DNA of 64,000 nt from contig CM049404.1 of NCBI GenBank assembly GCA_026929865.2, positions 13,848,501 to 13,912,500 on the forward strand. The letters run 5' to 3'. A program made the translations under genes and the position numbers. The notes under the pieces were generated by a model, which made no database searches, was not told the DNA's origin, and worked only from the letters and a program-made list of their open reading frames with translations. Source of the stretch: Hyperoplus lanceolatus. Taxonomy: Eukaryota > Chordata > Actinopteri > Uranoscopiformes > Ammodytidae. Shown here one piece after another: positions 27,746 to 40,300 of this stretch (the first letter of the stretch is position 1; every line of letters begins with the position of its first letter).

Positions 27746-30400
27746 TCCCATTACTGGACAAGGACACGCCAATTGGAGGCAGCTTGAACTGTCTTGCCAA
27801 TTGCACCGCACATAGCCAGAGACTTAAGAGCAACACATCACTTGCCCAGCAGATGCGCCCAGCAGTCTTGCCTAAATAAAAAACTTAGTAACCTAAAAGA
27901 CAATATATCAGTATAATATATTTTATCCAGCATTTGGGATGGGTGCACTTACACATTAAAAACAGGAGCAGCAGTTATTCCAGTATATACACTCTCAACT
28001 AAAAACACCAAAACAGTGCAGGAACACCTCGCTTCTCTGTGTAGCTGTATTTAACGTGTGATGCATCTTATTTAAACTTGCAGTGTACAGCTGTCTGTTC
28101 TCTTGTGAAAATGGGAAGACTATACTCATGCCCATCTGACAAAGACAAGCTTCTTTAACCTGCATTTTGTATATACGGTGTGATGCCATTTTTGTGTAGC
28201 ATTTTTAATGCTGTGTGTGGTTGGTCGTCATTCTTACATCGGGAATGCTGTGTAGTGTTAAAAGTACCACAGACAGTATCCTCCATTTTCTTTTCTTTTT
28301 TCTGTTTTTCTTTGTGATTTGGTCCAACCTCTTCTCCAGTGTGTGCAGTGCTATGTGTTTTTAATTGTTTCTGAACTTGCATAGCAGCATGCGCTATGCA
28401 ACGACATGCATTCCCTGAATCCTGCAGCCTTGTTCAGGCTCCAACTTGATGCAACCCTTGACAACTACAGATGCAGAGCTCACCTTCTAGCATCACATGC
28501 TTCTGTTTTCATGAAACTGACTGGTGACTGATTTTATGTTTGTTTGTTTTATTTTTAACATATTTTCTTAGCATCACAACCTCACACCTTTGATATCTTC
28601 TCCATGCAATCCATGGAAAGGATAACCAGTTTCTGCCGAAGCTTTCATTCTTGGTTCAGTAATTCAGGTCTCATCTTAATCCACTTCTGCTAACAAGCAA
28701 CACAAGCTATACATTCCCTCAGAGCAAAGTTGGATCAAGTCAACTTCTTGAGGTTGCAACTGCAGTATAAGAGGAGGGCATTGAAAACAATGCCTAAGCT
28801 GGGCACTTTTCTTCCAGAGTGAGGGGCCAATACGGTTGTCTGAAGATCAAAGCCTCTCCAACTGGACATGAATGTACTAGTGTTTGGGCTTGAAAGAGGA
28901 CATGTTGTCCAAACATGGTTCTCTGCTGTCATTTAAAGCCCTACCTAGCTAAAAGCACTAGTTTTGTGGCCCGTTTCCCTGCTGAGCCAAAGAATGATCC
29001 ATTACCATCAAGTATCTGTTTTCTTTCCATGCAATACCTCCCCATATCACATGTGAAACAGCTTCAATGAAGATCTACTTGAAGCTGCCTCCCAGTCCAC
29101 CCTAAATTCATTTGTCTGCAAAACACTGCACAATGATACAGGGAATACATTTATCACCAGTACTGCACTGCATGTAAGATTACTCTTACAAGGAGCATTA
29201 CATGGTTATTTTTTAAATCTGTAACTTCCTGCATAAAAATTAAATGTTTAGCAGGAATAGCATTTATCAGACGCAGATTGGTGAGTTACCTCGCTACAGG
29301 TTGCACCTATATCTCTGATTAGACGGGACAGATGCTTTTTTATACCTTTGCTGTCCTGAAGTTGTTCAATTTCAGTGGACCAACAGTGGTCGGATGTGTT
29401 TAACTCTGTGTCTGGAACAGGATTTGACAAGTTAAGGTCTCATACATGAGGAGAAACACATCACCAGCTCACAAGTTGTGTCTTAGAGTAAGCTGTCCAG
29501 CATAGCAAAAAGCACTCATATCATCAAGCTGTCCCACATTCTTGATGCCCACATTCACACACGCACACACACAGACGCATACAAACACATGCATTAAACA
29601 CACAATTTACACAGCACACGCAAGTTGAAACATATTCTACATTACGAGGTTAATATTTTTGGGGAAAACATCTTCATCATCCAGTGTGTATGAGTTGTGT
29701 AAATGTAACAGAAAAAAATTATATATATAAAAAAATTGCAAGTGATTGACTATTAAGACAAAATGTAGTGTTATACATGTACATGTGTTTCATTAAAATA
29801 TCAGCAATGGAAAACATATAAAGTAATAGGTACCATATCGTATGAATTTCATTGCAATGGAATTGTCAGTGTATCATAAAAGCGTGACGTTATCCCGCGC
29901 TGTCAGATTTGTATATGATGATGTAATTTAAAGATTATATTCTATTGTAACTGTACAACTGTGTTGAGTTGAAAATGAGACCTAACCACGTTGAGGCAGT
30001 AAAAAGGTGTACATGTAAATGCTTTTTTTATGTTGATGATCTCTTCCTTATGCACACAGGGGGACCACAGCTCATGTTGTGGAAACCCTATATTAGCGGT
30101 CTAGAAGATGTATGTTTATAGTTAGTGATGTACTTTTATCTCCTAACTGGTGTAGTGCCTGTTCATCTTGATGTAACAAGGAGTTTATTTAAATATGCAT
30201 AAAGATGATTATGATCACAGATAATAATGACAATAGTGAAGAAAAAAAAGAAATCAAATTTGTTGTGATGGTGACAATATTGCGATATTGGTTTGAAAGG
30301 GAAAACAAGTTTGTTGAAAAAGTTAGTGTCCGTGTGTTTTTTGTATGGAATGCATATGTGATTTTGAGTCGATTTATTATATATAATTATTGTTTTAAAA
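27746..30400 (+). other. pacsin1: Probable pacsin1 3' UTR and downstream sequence
   Basis: No other coding signal follows the pacsin1 stop. An early AATAAA lies at 27875-27880, only about 130 nt after the stop; ATTAAA variants occur near 29237 and 29790. Mammalian PACSIN1 has a long 3' UTR, so the late signals may be used. The stretch is unique-looking and AT-rich towards its end. The exact 3' end is unknown. Confidence 0.4.
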
Positions 30401-30423
30401 AAAATAGGAAAAATTTAAAACAA

Positions 30424-30600
30424 TAATTTGACATTTTGGGAAACAATGCATATTTGTTTTGTTTTTTTGCTGGGAATTAGACGAGAAGATTGACACCACT
30501 CACATGTCTGTAGTAGACTTATGCTAAATGTAGCTGGAGCCAGCAGCCAGTTAGCTTAGCTTACTAAAATGACTGGACTATACCAAAGTATCAAAGTATA
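30424..30600 (+). repeat. Dispersed repeat, also at 11190-11345 and 15395-15520
   Basis: Shares GACATTTTGGGAAA, GAGAAGATTGACACCACTC and CAGCAGCCAGTTAGCTTAGC with a repeat widespread in perch-like fish; the three copies here are diverged. A weaker reverse piece lies at about 30700-30800. Class unknown. Confidence 0.5.
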
Positions 30601-30670
30601 AGCTTTTTGTTTATTTTGTATGCACTTGAAACTAATTGTGAGCTTTAAGAGTGCTTATAGGCAGATTTCT

Positions 30671-30676
30671 TTTATT
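30671..30676 (-). terminator. Candidate spdef polyadenylation signal
   Basis: AATAAA on the minus strand about 420 nt after the spdef stop; a second occurs at 30610-30615. Either would put the spdef 3' end close to the end of the convergent pacsin1 transcript. Confidence 0.4.
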
Positions 30677-31093
30677 AAGGCCGGCTGTTTAAATTTTTTG
30701 TGCTAAAATGACCGACTGCCAGGTCCATTATATTTACAATACGGATAAGAGAAAAGTAGCAAATTAATCTTCTCATCTCACTCATAGCAAGGACAATTAT
30801 TTCATTTAGTCTCTTAAATGTTTCCATAGTGAGAAACCAAACATCACACCAAAACATTTAAAACACATGTCAAAATAGGCTAAGATTGCTCAAGACAACA
30901 AAGGAAAAATTATATAATTGAGAGTTTAGAATAATAAAGTAGGGTGATAAATAGGATAGGCAGGAGTGCATAGTTCATTAGGCAGTCTTTACAAAAATTA
31001 AACAAATACAAGGAACGAATGAACTTCAGAGTTGATGTTACTGTATGTCCAGCATATTTTTGGTACCTCATCAGTTTACTCAATTCCTCTTCG

Positions 31094-31542
31094 TCAAACA
31101 GGGTTGACAAACTGGTAGACCAGTCTGCGTGATACATCAGGCTTTCGAATGATGCCTTTCTTGTAGTACTGCCGTATAGAGCGACTCAGTTTGTCATAGT
31201 TCATAGCCGGGCGATTCTTCCTAACGCCCCACAGCCTAGCCACGTGAGCCGAATCCTCTATTTTGAAAATACCTTTTGAAAAGGAAAAAGAGCATTACAA
31301 ATAAAATAACAAGAGTATGTGTAGCCTACTGCCAGGCTAGCAGTGACAATGCTGAATGCTGTTCTAAGTATAGGTATATTGTTGAACTTGTTTGCTATTT
31401 CGATTAGCCTGTTAGCGTGCTTACATTAGCTAGCTCTAAACATTAGGCTACTTAGTCAGTGTCCAATAAAGTAAAATCCCACCACACACATGTGTTTGTT
31501 TCATGAGCAGAAAAAAATACAAACCATATGATATGATTCAAG

Positions 31543-31576
<34 letters not shown>

Positions 31577-33203
31577 TACAGTATCTCACAAAAGTGAGTA
31601 CACCCCTAACATTTCTTCAAATATTTCATTATATCTTTCCATGCGACAACACTGAATAAATGACACTTTGATACAATGTAAAGTAGTCAGTGTACAGCTT
31701 GTATAACAGTGTAAAGTTACTGTCCCCTCAAAATAACTCGACACACAGCCATTAATGTCTAAAGTGTTGGCAACAAAAGTGAGTACACCCCTAAGAAAAA
31801 ATTTCCAAATTGGGCCCAAAGTGTCAATATTTTGTTTTGCCATCATTATTTTCTATCACTGCCTTAACCCTCTTGGGCATGCAGTTCACTAGAGCTTCAC
31901 AGGTTGCAACTGGAACCCTCTTCTACCCATTCATGACGACATCAAGGAGCTGGTGGATATTAGAGTCCTTGGCTCCTCCATCTCCCGTTTGAGGATGCCC
32001 AAAAGATGCTCAATAGGGTTTAAGACTGGAGACATGCTTGGCCAGTCCATAACCTTTACCCTCAGCTTCTTTAGCAAGCCAGTGGTCATTCGGAGGTGTG
32101 TTTGGGGTCGTTATCATGTTGCAGTACTGCCCTGCGGCCCAGTTTATGAAGGGAGGGGATCATGCTCTGCTTCAGTATGTCACAGTACATGTTAGAATTC
32201 AATGAACTGTAGATCCCAGTGCTGGCAGCACTCATGCAGCCCCAGACCATGACACTCCAACCACCATGCTTGACTCTAGGCAAGACACACTTGTCTTTGT
32301 ACTCCTCACCTGGTTGCGCTCCACACTCTTAACACCATCTGAACCAAATAAATGTATTTTGGTCTCATCAGACCACAGGACATGGTTGCAGTAATCCATG
32401 TCCGTAGTCTGTTTGTCTTCAGCAAACTTTTTGTGGGGTTTCTTGTGCATCATCTTTAGAATAGGCTTCCTTCTGGGATGACAGCCATGCAGACCAGTAT
32501 GATGCAGAGTGCGGCGTATGTCTGAGCACTGACAGGTTGACCCCCCACCCCTTCAAGCCCTTCAGCAATGCTGGCAGCACTCATACGTCTATTTTCCAAA
32601 GCCAACCTCTGTGTACGACGCTGACCACGTGCACTCAACCTTCGTAAACTGGGCCGCAGGGTGGTATTGCAACATGATAACGACCCCAAACACACCTCCA
32701 AGACGACAGTGGCTTGCTAAAAAAGCTGAGGGTAAAGGTTATGGCCTGGCCAAGCATGTCTCCAGACCTAAATCCTATTGAGCATCTTTGGGGCATCCTC
32801 AAACAGAAGTTGGAGGAGCGCAAGGTCTTAATACCCACCAGCTCTGTGATGCTGTCATAAATGGGTGGAAGAGGGTTCCAGTTGCAACCTGTGAAGCTCT
32901 AGTGAACTACATGCCCAAGAGGGTTAAGGCAGTGATAGAAAATAATGGTGGCCACACAAAATATTTACACTTTGGGCCCGATTTGTAAATTTTTTCTAAG
33001 GGGTGTACTCACTTTTGTTGCCAGCAGTTTAGACATTAATGGCTGTGTGTCGAGTTATTTTGAGGGGACAGTAAATTTAACTGTTATAAAGCTGTACACT
33101 GACTATTTAATTGTATCAAAGTGTCATTTCTTCAATGTTGTCCCATGGAAAGATATAAAGAAAAATGTGAAGAAATGTGAGGGGTGTATACTGTATATGT
33201 ATA

Positions 33204-33249
<46 letters not shown>

Positions 33250-35508
33250 CTGTATACCAGCAATCCTAATGTACGGAAGGCATAAATGGCCGTGTTTGCA
33301 ATGAATGTTTAATGGTGATATAGCCATTATCTTGTTCTATAATTAACTCGCCTTCGGATAACAGCAATAGAAATTCATTACAATCACTTCCATTCTCAAC
33401 CTCCGTACCAAAGCTCACTAATCAACACATTTATCTCTACAACAAAAGCTGTGTTTTTACGAAGGGGCCATTTGCTAAACTATTTCTTAGCCAGGCGTAC
33501 TCACTTGCGTGGAGGAGGGGGAATACAGCAAATGAGTATGAACGTGATTGGTTTGTGTACTCATAAACCTTTTAGGCCTATCACTTCTCTATCCTGTATC
33601 TAGTTTTTCTGCTCAAAGCTCTCAGCGACTCTCTGCCACCTCACCTTTCTCTTTGTTGATCCAGCGGATGCACCGGCTGTAGTTATGAGGCTTGAGGAGC
33701 AACTCTCGCAGGAACTGCCACAAGTGTATGGGCTGGCTGGGGTAGATAGATATCACATCTGACCAGGAACTGTTATCAGCTGCTGACATAGGAGATATTT
33801 TCAGAAAACCAAATGTCAGCTTCACTCAGTAGTGTTTGAATTGTATTAGCCTATAAATATAGTTATAAACAGGAACTCACCAGAATTACTGTCTTCTGGT
33901 GGGCAGCGCTCCTTCATTGCTGCAGCTAAATAGAAAAGACAAATTCAATTAAAATTTGCTCTTGGTCACACATGTGTGTGTTCCAACAGCAACCTTTCTT
34001 AATTTGCAAAACATTAGGGTTGATGTATAGGTTAATTTCCCAGTGTATCTGTTGTCCCTACCAGATCTCCAGATGTCCAGATGAGCATACAGTATGTCCC
34101 CGAACTGCAAGGAGCATTGTCTGAAGTCTGCTTCTGTCATGGAGCACAGATCCCTGCCGTTCAGCTCCTGAAACGCTGAGCTGACCTGTGGCAGCCTGTA
34201 CAGGTGCTCGGTCCAGAGCAGCCACTTCTGAACGTGCACACAGCTCCAGTCCAACGGGTCTAGAGAGGGAAACGCTGAGAGGTAAGGCACGTTCCCTTAC
34301 TCAACAACTTCATTTTCTGATGCCGCAAATATGTTCACAATCAAAACCTTAAATGATAAACTCATATCTCTCAATTTCACCAATATAAACACAGCAACAT
34401 CTGTTCGAAAGGTCACGAACATGACAAAGTTATTGTTTTACACTCAATTGCTGTTAATGGTGATAGAGTTTGCGACATCCCAGATGATCAAAATGTGGGT
34501 CCATAATGGGCAATGCACATTGTTTACACATACAATTACAGAATAGGGGCGAAGAGTTTCTGGGCATATAACATTCAGGTAGGCTGTAACAAAGGATGCT
34601 TATAGCTGCATGTATTATGAGCTTTCATTTGTGTCTACTACTTTATGAGTTAGGTTATGAGCCTGCTGTGACATAAGCAAATAATCATGCATACAGTGTA
34701 TGATTTTAAGGCTCCAGATAAAGACTCAGTTCATTAGAAGTGAAGACGATCTTCTGTCAACAGAAACGTTTGCACAAGGCGGGCAGGGCCCCACACTCTA
34801 TGACTCTATGAAGGTTTTTTTTATTAGTATATACAACACAGTACATATCATGTCATTCAGTGGACACTTTTATCCAAAGCTACTCACAACTGGAGGTAGG
34901 CAGTTACCATTAAGGGTCTTGCCTAGGGACCCTCACTGGACCTGCCCCTCCCTGACCAGGATAAACCCTTTTTTTGTTACTGAGCTATCCAGTTGCAACA
35001 CTTATACATGTTTTTCAATGTAAATGTCTCTCTGTGATAATGACAAGATATTGTTATATTATCAGTATTGTGTCCTACCGGGTGCAATGTTGAGCAGTTT
35101 GCAAGCCGTTTCCACATCTTTCAGCACTTCTCCCACCACCATGGTCTGCACCTGCTCCAAACCGCGCTCCTCCGTCTGACCCTCCATCTCATTGGGCGGA
35201 TCCGGGTTTTGGCTGAGCTTGGCTGGGTTCATCTCCAGGTTCCGGCAGGGCGAAGCAGCAGTGGGAGCGGGGGCCTCAGTCATCCTTAGCACCCAGGGGT
35301 TCTCCTCTATAGCTAGTCTGTCGTAGCAGGGGAGGTAGACCCCCGGCCAGCTGAGCTCAGGCAGCCCCAAGAAACTGCGGGGAGGCTTGACGTCCTCCGA
35401 GGCCTCCTCCAGCCAAGCCATCCTGGTGTCAGTGTGGGGCTGGCTGATGTAGGGAGGCGACAGTGAGGTGCAACTTGTGTGTTCAGAGCCTGGACTCCCC
35501 ATGCTCAT
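31094..35508 (-). CDS. spdef: SPDEF, SAM-pointed domain ETS transcription factor
   Basis: Nuclear ETS-family activator that in vertebrates drives secretory/goblet and other epithelial programmes; unlike most ETS factors it prefers GGAT over GGAA cores. Coding exons on the minus strand: 35508-35079, 34259-34062, 33925-33881, 33782-33645 and 31272-31094, all in phase, giving 329 aa (human 335). The Pointed (SAM) domain is about residues 120-212 ([36 protein letters not shown]). The ETS domain is about 242-325 ([19 protein letters not shown]; then [20 protein letters not shown] with recognition-helix Arg residues in [16 protein letters not shown]). The start chosen is the first ATG (A at -3); a second ATG two codons later (A at -3, G at +4) is also possible. 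It converges on pacsin1. Confidence 0.96.
31537..31578. repeat. (TA)n run at the Tc1 insertion site
   Basis: TA-rich run abutting the left end of the Tc1 element; a matching run lies at its right side. Confidence 0.8.
31579..33193 (-). mobile_element. Rearranged Tc1/mariner element (snap-back structure)
   Basis: Left end CAGTATCTCACAAAAGTGAG..., flanked by TA; right end ...ACTG then TA. Minus-strand fragments encode Tc1 transposase pieces: [20 protein letters not shown] with the first catalytic Asp, VMVWGCMSA, and [20 protein letters not shown] with the second. The right third (32641-33193) is not the normal 5' end: it is an inverted copy of the left end (31579-32150) and encodes transposase C-terminus on the plus strand ([20 protein letters not shown]). 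The N-terminal DNA-binding part is missing and the frame is broken several times, so it is inactive. Confidence 0.85.
33196..33246. repeat. (TA)n run
   Basis: TA/TG-rich run right of the Tc1 element. Confidence 0.8.
33645..33782 (-). CDS. spdef: spdef exon with NAGNAG tandem acceptor
   Basis: On the minus strand the intron ends ...TGTCAGCAG, so splicing after the first AG starts the exon at 33782 and after the second at 33779. Both choices keep the frame and differ by a single alanine just before DNSSWSDV, upstream of the ETS domain. The exon holds the first half of the ETS domain. Which site is used is not visible. Confidence 0.7.
34845..34985 (+). mobile_element. SINE fragment (V-SINE-like core)
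   Basis: Carries TTTTATCCAAAGCTACTCAC and TTAAGGGTCTTGCCTAGGGA, pieces of a conserved SINE core common in fish. No tRNA head visible; old fragment in the first spdef coding intron. Confidence 0.5.
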
Positions 35509-35522
35509 GTTTGTGTCTTACC
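35509..35522 (-). other. spdef: spdef 5' UTR stub with upstream splice acceptor
   Basis: Immediately upstream of the spdef ATG the minus strand reads TTTCTTTCTCCCAAG|GG, a good acceptor. The start-codon exon is therefore probably exon 2, with a non-coding first exon and promoter somewhere between 35540 and 43600. Confidence 0.55.
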
Positions 35523-38500
35523 CTTGGGAGAAAGAAACAAACATTGTCTCCTTTGAATTTTGTCATCGGTGTCATAACAGATTCACACCCCATACGTGAC
35601 ATTCTCAACAGTGACTTTGTCTTTGTTGGACAGACCTGCATTATTGCTTCGCTGAAAACCATACCCAAATGCCCAATATTTAAACAGTAGCAATCCAAAA
35701 GTAAACTTGACATTTGTTCCGTGGTATTTACTTTGCTGGGACTTCCTTTAAAATTAGATAAATCTGTCAGCTGCAGCTTTGTCATCTGAAGCCTTTATGA
35801 GTTTTGGAGGCCAATGTTTGTCTTTTAGCTTGACTTAATGTATTTCAAAATATCTTTGAAATAAAATCCAGATTCTGTCAAAATAATTTCAGATGCTCTC
35901 ATGGACTTATATGTTTGGAAATATCCAGGTCAAACAGCTTCAGCCTGTGTGGACTTATGACGTTAATTCCATTTACTTTCCACATCATTCAAAAATATTA
36001 GACCAATGTAGTACGCCTTATATATGGTAAATACAAATAAAAAAATTAATATCAAGGCCTTGTTTGAAATATGTGGTCATGGTAAAGGAGTAGTTCAGAT
36101 ACACCCAGCGCCTTTTACAGAAATATCAAGTACATTAGGTCATCGTGATCAATCACAAGTTAATTGCGAAATAAAGCTTGATAAAATACATGAAGCATGA
36201 AGGGTGGGACGTGTATAGTATGTGGATAAAGGATAATAGCTGGAGCGTATTTATCATGGAATGAGTAAGAGAACAGTTCACCGGGCTGGGAGTGGTGCTG
36301 TATGCCAGACGAAATGATACACCTGTTTCAAATACAAAGTGATCAAAGCATCTTTTTAACACATTGTGCTTTTTAATCTGTTTTTCCCTTTTTCATCCAC
36401 TGCTATTTGAGCAGAGAATAATATATGAGTCATTAAGCAAATGGCAAAGAATGCATGAAAAGAGTGAGCAAATTGTCTGCATACATTTTTCTGGATATTA
36501 TTCACAGACTACCTTTTGATAGAGAAAAGTAGATCAATTAGGTAGGGCTGCTCAACACTCACATGGTGCAAAGTGGTGTGATAAGAAACAAGGCAGTTTT
36601 TCCAAGGCTGGACTTCTGTCACAAAACAAACCTACAAATAACCAGTAACTGATACAATTATTTGTGCCTTAAAGATACAGGCTGACCACAGACTTAACAA
36701 GGTGCTGTCTGGACACGCGGTCCATAACTCTATATTTCCTCGCCTCGAGGCATTGACAGTTTAAATGTCTTCCAGCGATAAAAACTTGCTCTTCCAGGTT
36801 ATGCTTTCTCCCTAGTGGCAGTGGTATTTCATTTGTATTCTATTTTTGGGGTGTGTGTATTCTGTGCAAATGAAAGCAGCATGCTATGCAAGCCAGTCTA
36901 TTATTTGTAGCCTTATATTCAGTGCTGTGGTTTACACCTCATTAGAAAGCAACCCAGCTGATATGAGAAGCATTCAGTCGATATGAAAGGTTGTGGTCAC
37001 TCGGCGCTGCCTGCATTCCACTGTTCTTTGGAGAAAAGTGTTTGATAACACACCCTTATGAGCTGTTTCATTGTCCAGCCAAATGTTTGAGTGTATGTTC
37101 ATACACGTTGCGTTATTATTCATACACACTATTTAGCTTTTATCCTAGTGGATTCTTTAAATCAACACCAACCTATTTCTTTTACTGGGGTGTATGTCAT
37201 AAATGTGCATATTATCGAGAGAAAAAAACTGGGAAAAAACCAAGACAATCAGAATAAAGGTCTATCTAAGGTCAACAATGGTTACACTTGATTATTGCCT
37301 TTATCCCAATATGAAATACATTTAAAGAAAGAAAATGCATTAATTATTACTTGGAGCTCTACTGACAACTGATATTCTAAGTTATACCAGTAAGCAGCTA
37401 GTATAGTCACAATAACTGCAAGGGAAATAGTGGGAGCTTAAAATGTATTTGCCTTACAGTCATAACAATAGTAGCACTGACAGTAGTGTACATAATAGTG
37501 AGATAGTTGTAGTATTTGAGGAAGTAATGGCAGTAACAGATAGTGATGGAAAGCAACTAAATAAAGTAAATTCTTCTAGCATTTTACTTCTATTTTCCTT
37601 TCATGATATTGAGTTACTGTAAATGCAGTAATTACTGCAGTGATTATTGTGGAATTGGCCAAACATATTACTTTGCATATCACTATATTATTTTTCCCAA
37701 ACTAGATCCCCAAAAGCAGATAAATTGAATTCAGCATACAATCATTATTTGTATTATTGTTTAGCTTTCACTTTTTGACATGTCGAAAGGTCTGCTGTGG
37801 AAAAGACCTAGTCTGTTGATACTTTTTTTAAAACCAATGCCACATCTCAAAGTATTTCTAACCTTTTCAGTTTCCGTTTGTAGATGGGCCTCAACTCAAC
37901 CCCCAAAAAACATACAAAACAAGAAACAGACTATATGCAAACAGCGGTACAGTAAAATGACCATAAAACTCCATGACAAGGAAGTAGAAGCCCCCTGTTG
38001 AAACTAGGATGTAAAACAAATTACAGTACCTACTTACTGGCAATGCAAGTTAGTAGTGTTAGTAGCAGGTATATCAAGTTATGGTACAATAGTATTGTAG
38101 CAATTATGGCCCACTATAGTGTAATGTGTTGAGCTTCATTACTCTTACCTTGTCAGTGTTTGACCAAAGTGGATTTAGTAACGATTCCGATGCTAAACTC
38201 TTGCTCCGTTTTAGTTGAAATGTGGCCTAATGTCAGGCCCCTGTGGTGGCTGTAACCCTTTGGTCCTCAGGTGAGGATGGGCTTTTTGTGTCTCCTACCC
38301 AGCACTCAGAACTGCATCACTTCTGTCTGTCCACCCCAACCACTGAGAGATACCTTGTTTGACGACTGGTCCAAGCGACAAGAGTTTGACTTATTTGGAG
38401 CACAGTGCCTTTCCTGACATATCAATTCTAAGGGAGTGTCGCAATGAGGGAGGTTGTTTTAAGTGCCTATTCTTAATAATAACTTGGGGCAGTATTCACA

Positions 38501-40300
38501 TGGAGATCTCCTTAAGTAAACAAATGTGGTGAGTCTTAACAGCCTGGGGTGAAGCTGTGAGAGCACCTTTTCTGTTAGTTTTTAACTATAATTTTAAGAA
38601 CGGCAGTTTTTACACTATCTCTGGCAATTTGTCTGCCTGTATTTGTTCTTTGTTTTTATTATCTCTCAAATGCAATTTCTAATGTCTAATCTTGATGTAT
38701 TTTATGCCCACGTAAAGCACTTCGAATTGCCTCGTGTCTGAAATGTGCCATAAAAATACACTTGCTTTGCCTTGCTTTGCCTATTGAAGGCAGAGCATTA
38801 GTGGAAATCTAATTTGATCCAATGTAATCCACTTAGGGTAGTTCTCTAAAAGTTTACCATTCTGAAATAAGTTGTACTTATTTTGGAAAACATTTAGAAC
38901 CCGAGGGGGCAGAGTATATTACATGTTTAATGTTTAGTGTGCTTGACTAACATTCACTGCAAACTTGTTCTATTGCTAGAGGATTAGCTCATTGTTTGCA
39001 CTCTCTATTGCAAAAGATTAAACTGAATTTCCACGGTAAAGCAATGGTACAAAACATGTTTACCAATTGGTTACAACTGGGCCTTTTTTGTGCACTACAT
39101 CTACATCGACATGGAGATGATGAGATGGGGAGGCTAGGTTTTAATGTGTCTGGATTGACAAGACAGATGGATATCGTGCCTAAAGAATGAGGCTCTTGTG
39201 TATTGATAATTAATATCTCCCTTTGTGGTTTGGCTTGATTTTCAGCTTGAACTCGTGTGACACTAGAAAACGCTGGCTATGTAAGGATACGTGCCATTAT
39301 TCTAGCACATGGACCGTCTGATGATAATAGGGAACAGAGGAAAAATAATGGCTAAAAGTTGAATAACTGGTACACTGGAGAGAGAGAAAGAGGAAAAGAG
39401 AAAGAGTGTCAATATTTGCTTTAACCTAATAGTATTTGTGCGGTTGAGATGAAATGTTCATGAGGGCCACTGCCTGTGTATCCACCCCACATAAATCAGC
39501 TTTAAAAGTCTTCCTTAAAAAATGGTATGGCAGCTGAACGAGCTCACAGCCTTTTGACTTTGAACTTGGGTTGAAAAATGAGCCCTATAGAGCAATAATG
39601 CCAAAGGGACTACATGGAAAAACAACAGTTTCATCAACCTCCAGAAGTCTTGTTTTAAGTCAGTTAGAGCTTTACAGAGAGCCATTCAGCAGCTACCGTG
39701 TTGACTGCTACCTTAGTATCTCTGGTGCCTTGCTGTAAGTCAGACATTCAACTTTCAACTTGAGCAAATGTCAAGTGAGTGTTGCTACCCTCAGGCAGTG
39801 TGGCTTCTGCAGACTGCTGGACAGAGCCGTTGACAGACAAAGTAGGCCCTATTAGATGGTGTGGCACCTCAGATTAGTACACCTTCAGGCTAACATGTTA
39901 TCTGACACCTCCTTGAAGAGAAACACATATAAAAATACAAACCACTTAAATCTATCAGATATGAGCCTATGGATGTGTCTGAAGTTTGAACTCAACATTT
40001 TCAAATGTTCAAATACACCCCTAATATAAACAATTCTCTTCACTTTTAAAGTGTCTTAAGCACTCATTAATATCAGAAACCAATGCACTTGTCTTGATTT
40101 TGACCCTGTTGCATATTTTCAACATGACAATACACAGTATCAGTGAGTATTTATTTATCAGCAGTGGTTGACTTCTTTAGTGGGCAGCTACAGAATGTAG
40201 AAACCTGCCTTGCTTTTTTTGGGAGATAATAATGAGCTAGAGAAGTGAGTGTGTGTGGGTCATCTGAGTCCCCAAATACCAACACCCAGCATACACATTA
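35523..40300. other. spdef upstream region, no gene recognised
   Basis: AT-rich with chance frames. Probably contains the spdef promoter and non-coding first exon, which I cannot place. A LINE/SINE 3'-tail-like fragment lies at about 38690-38785 (AAAGCACTTCGAATTGCCTC, then CTTGC/CTTTGC repeats). Confidence 0.4.

Noticed and set aside
31586-33304. Active Tc1 transposase
   Set aside because: N-terminus missing, frame broken several times, and the right part is an inverted copy of the left end.
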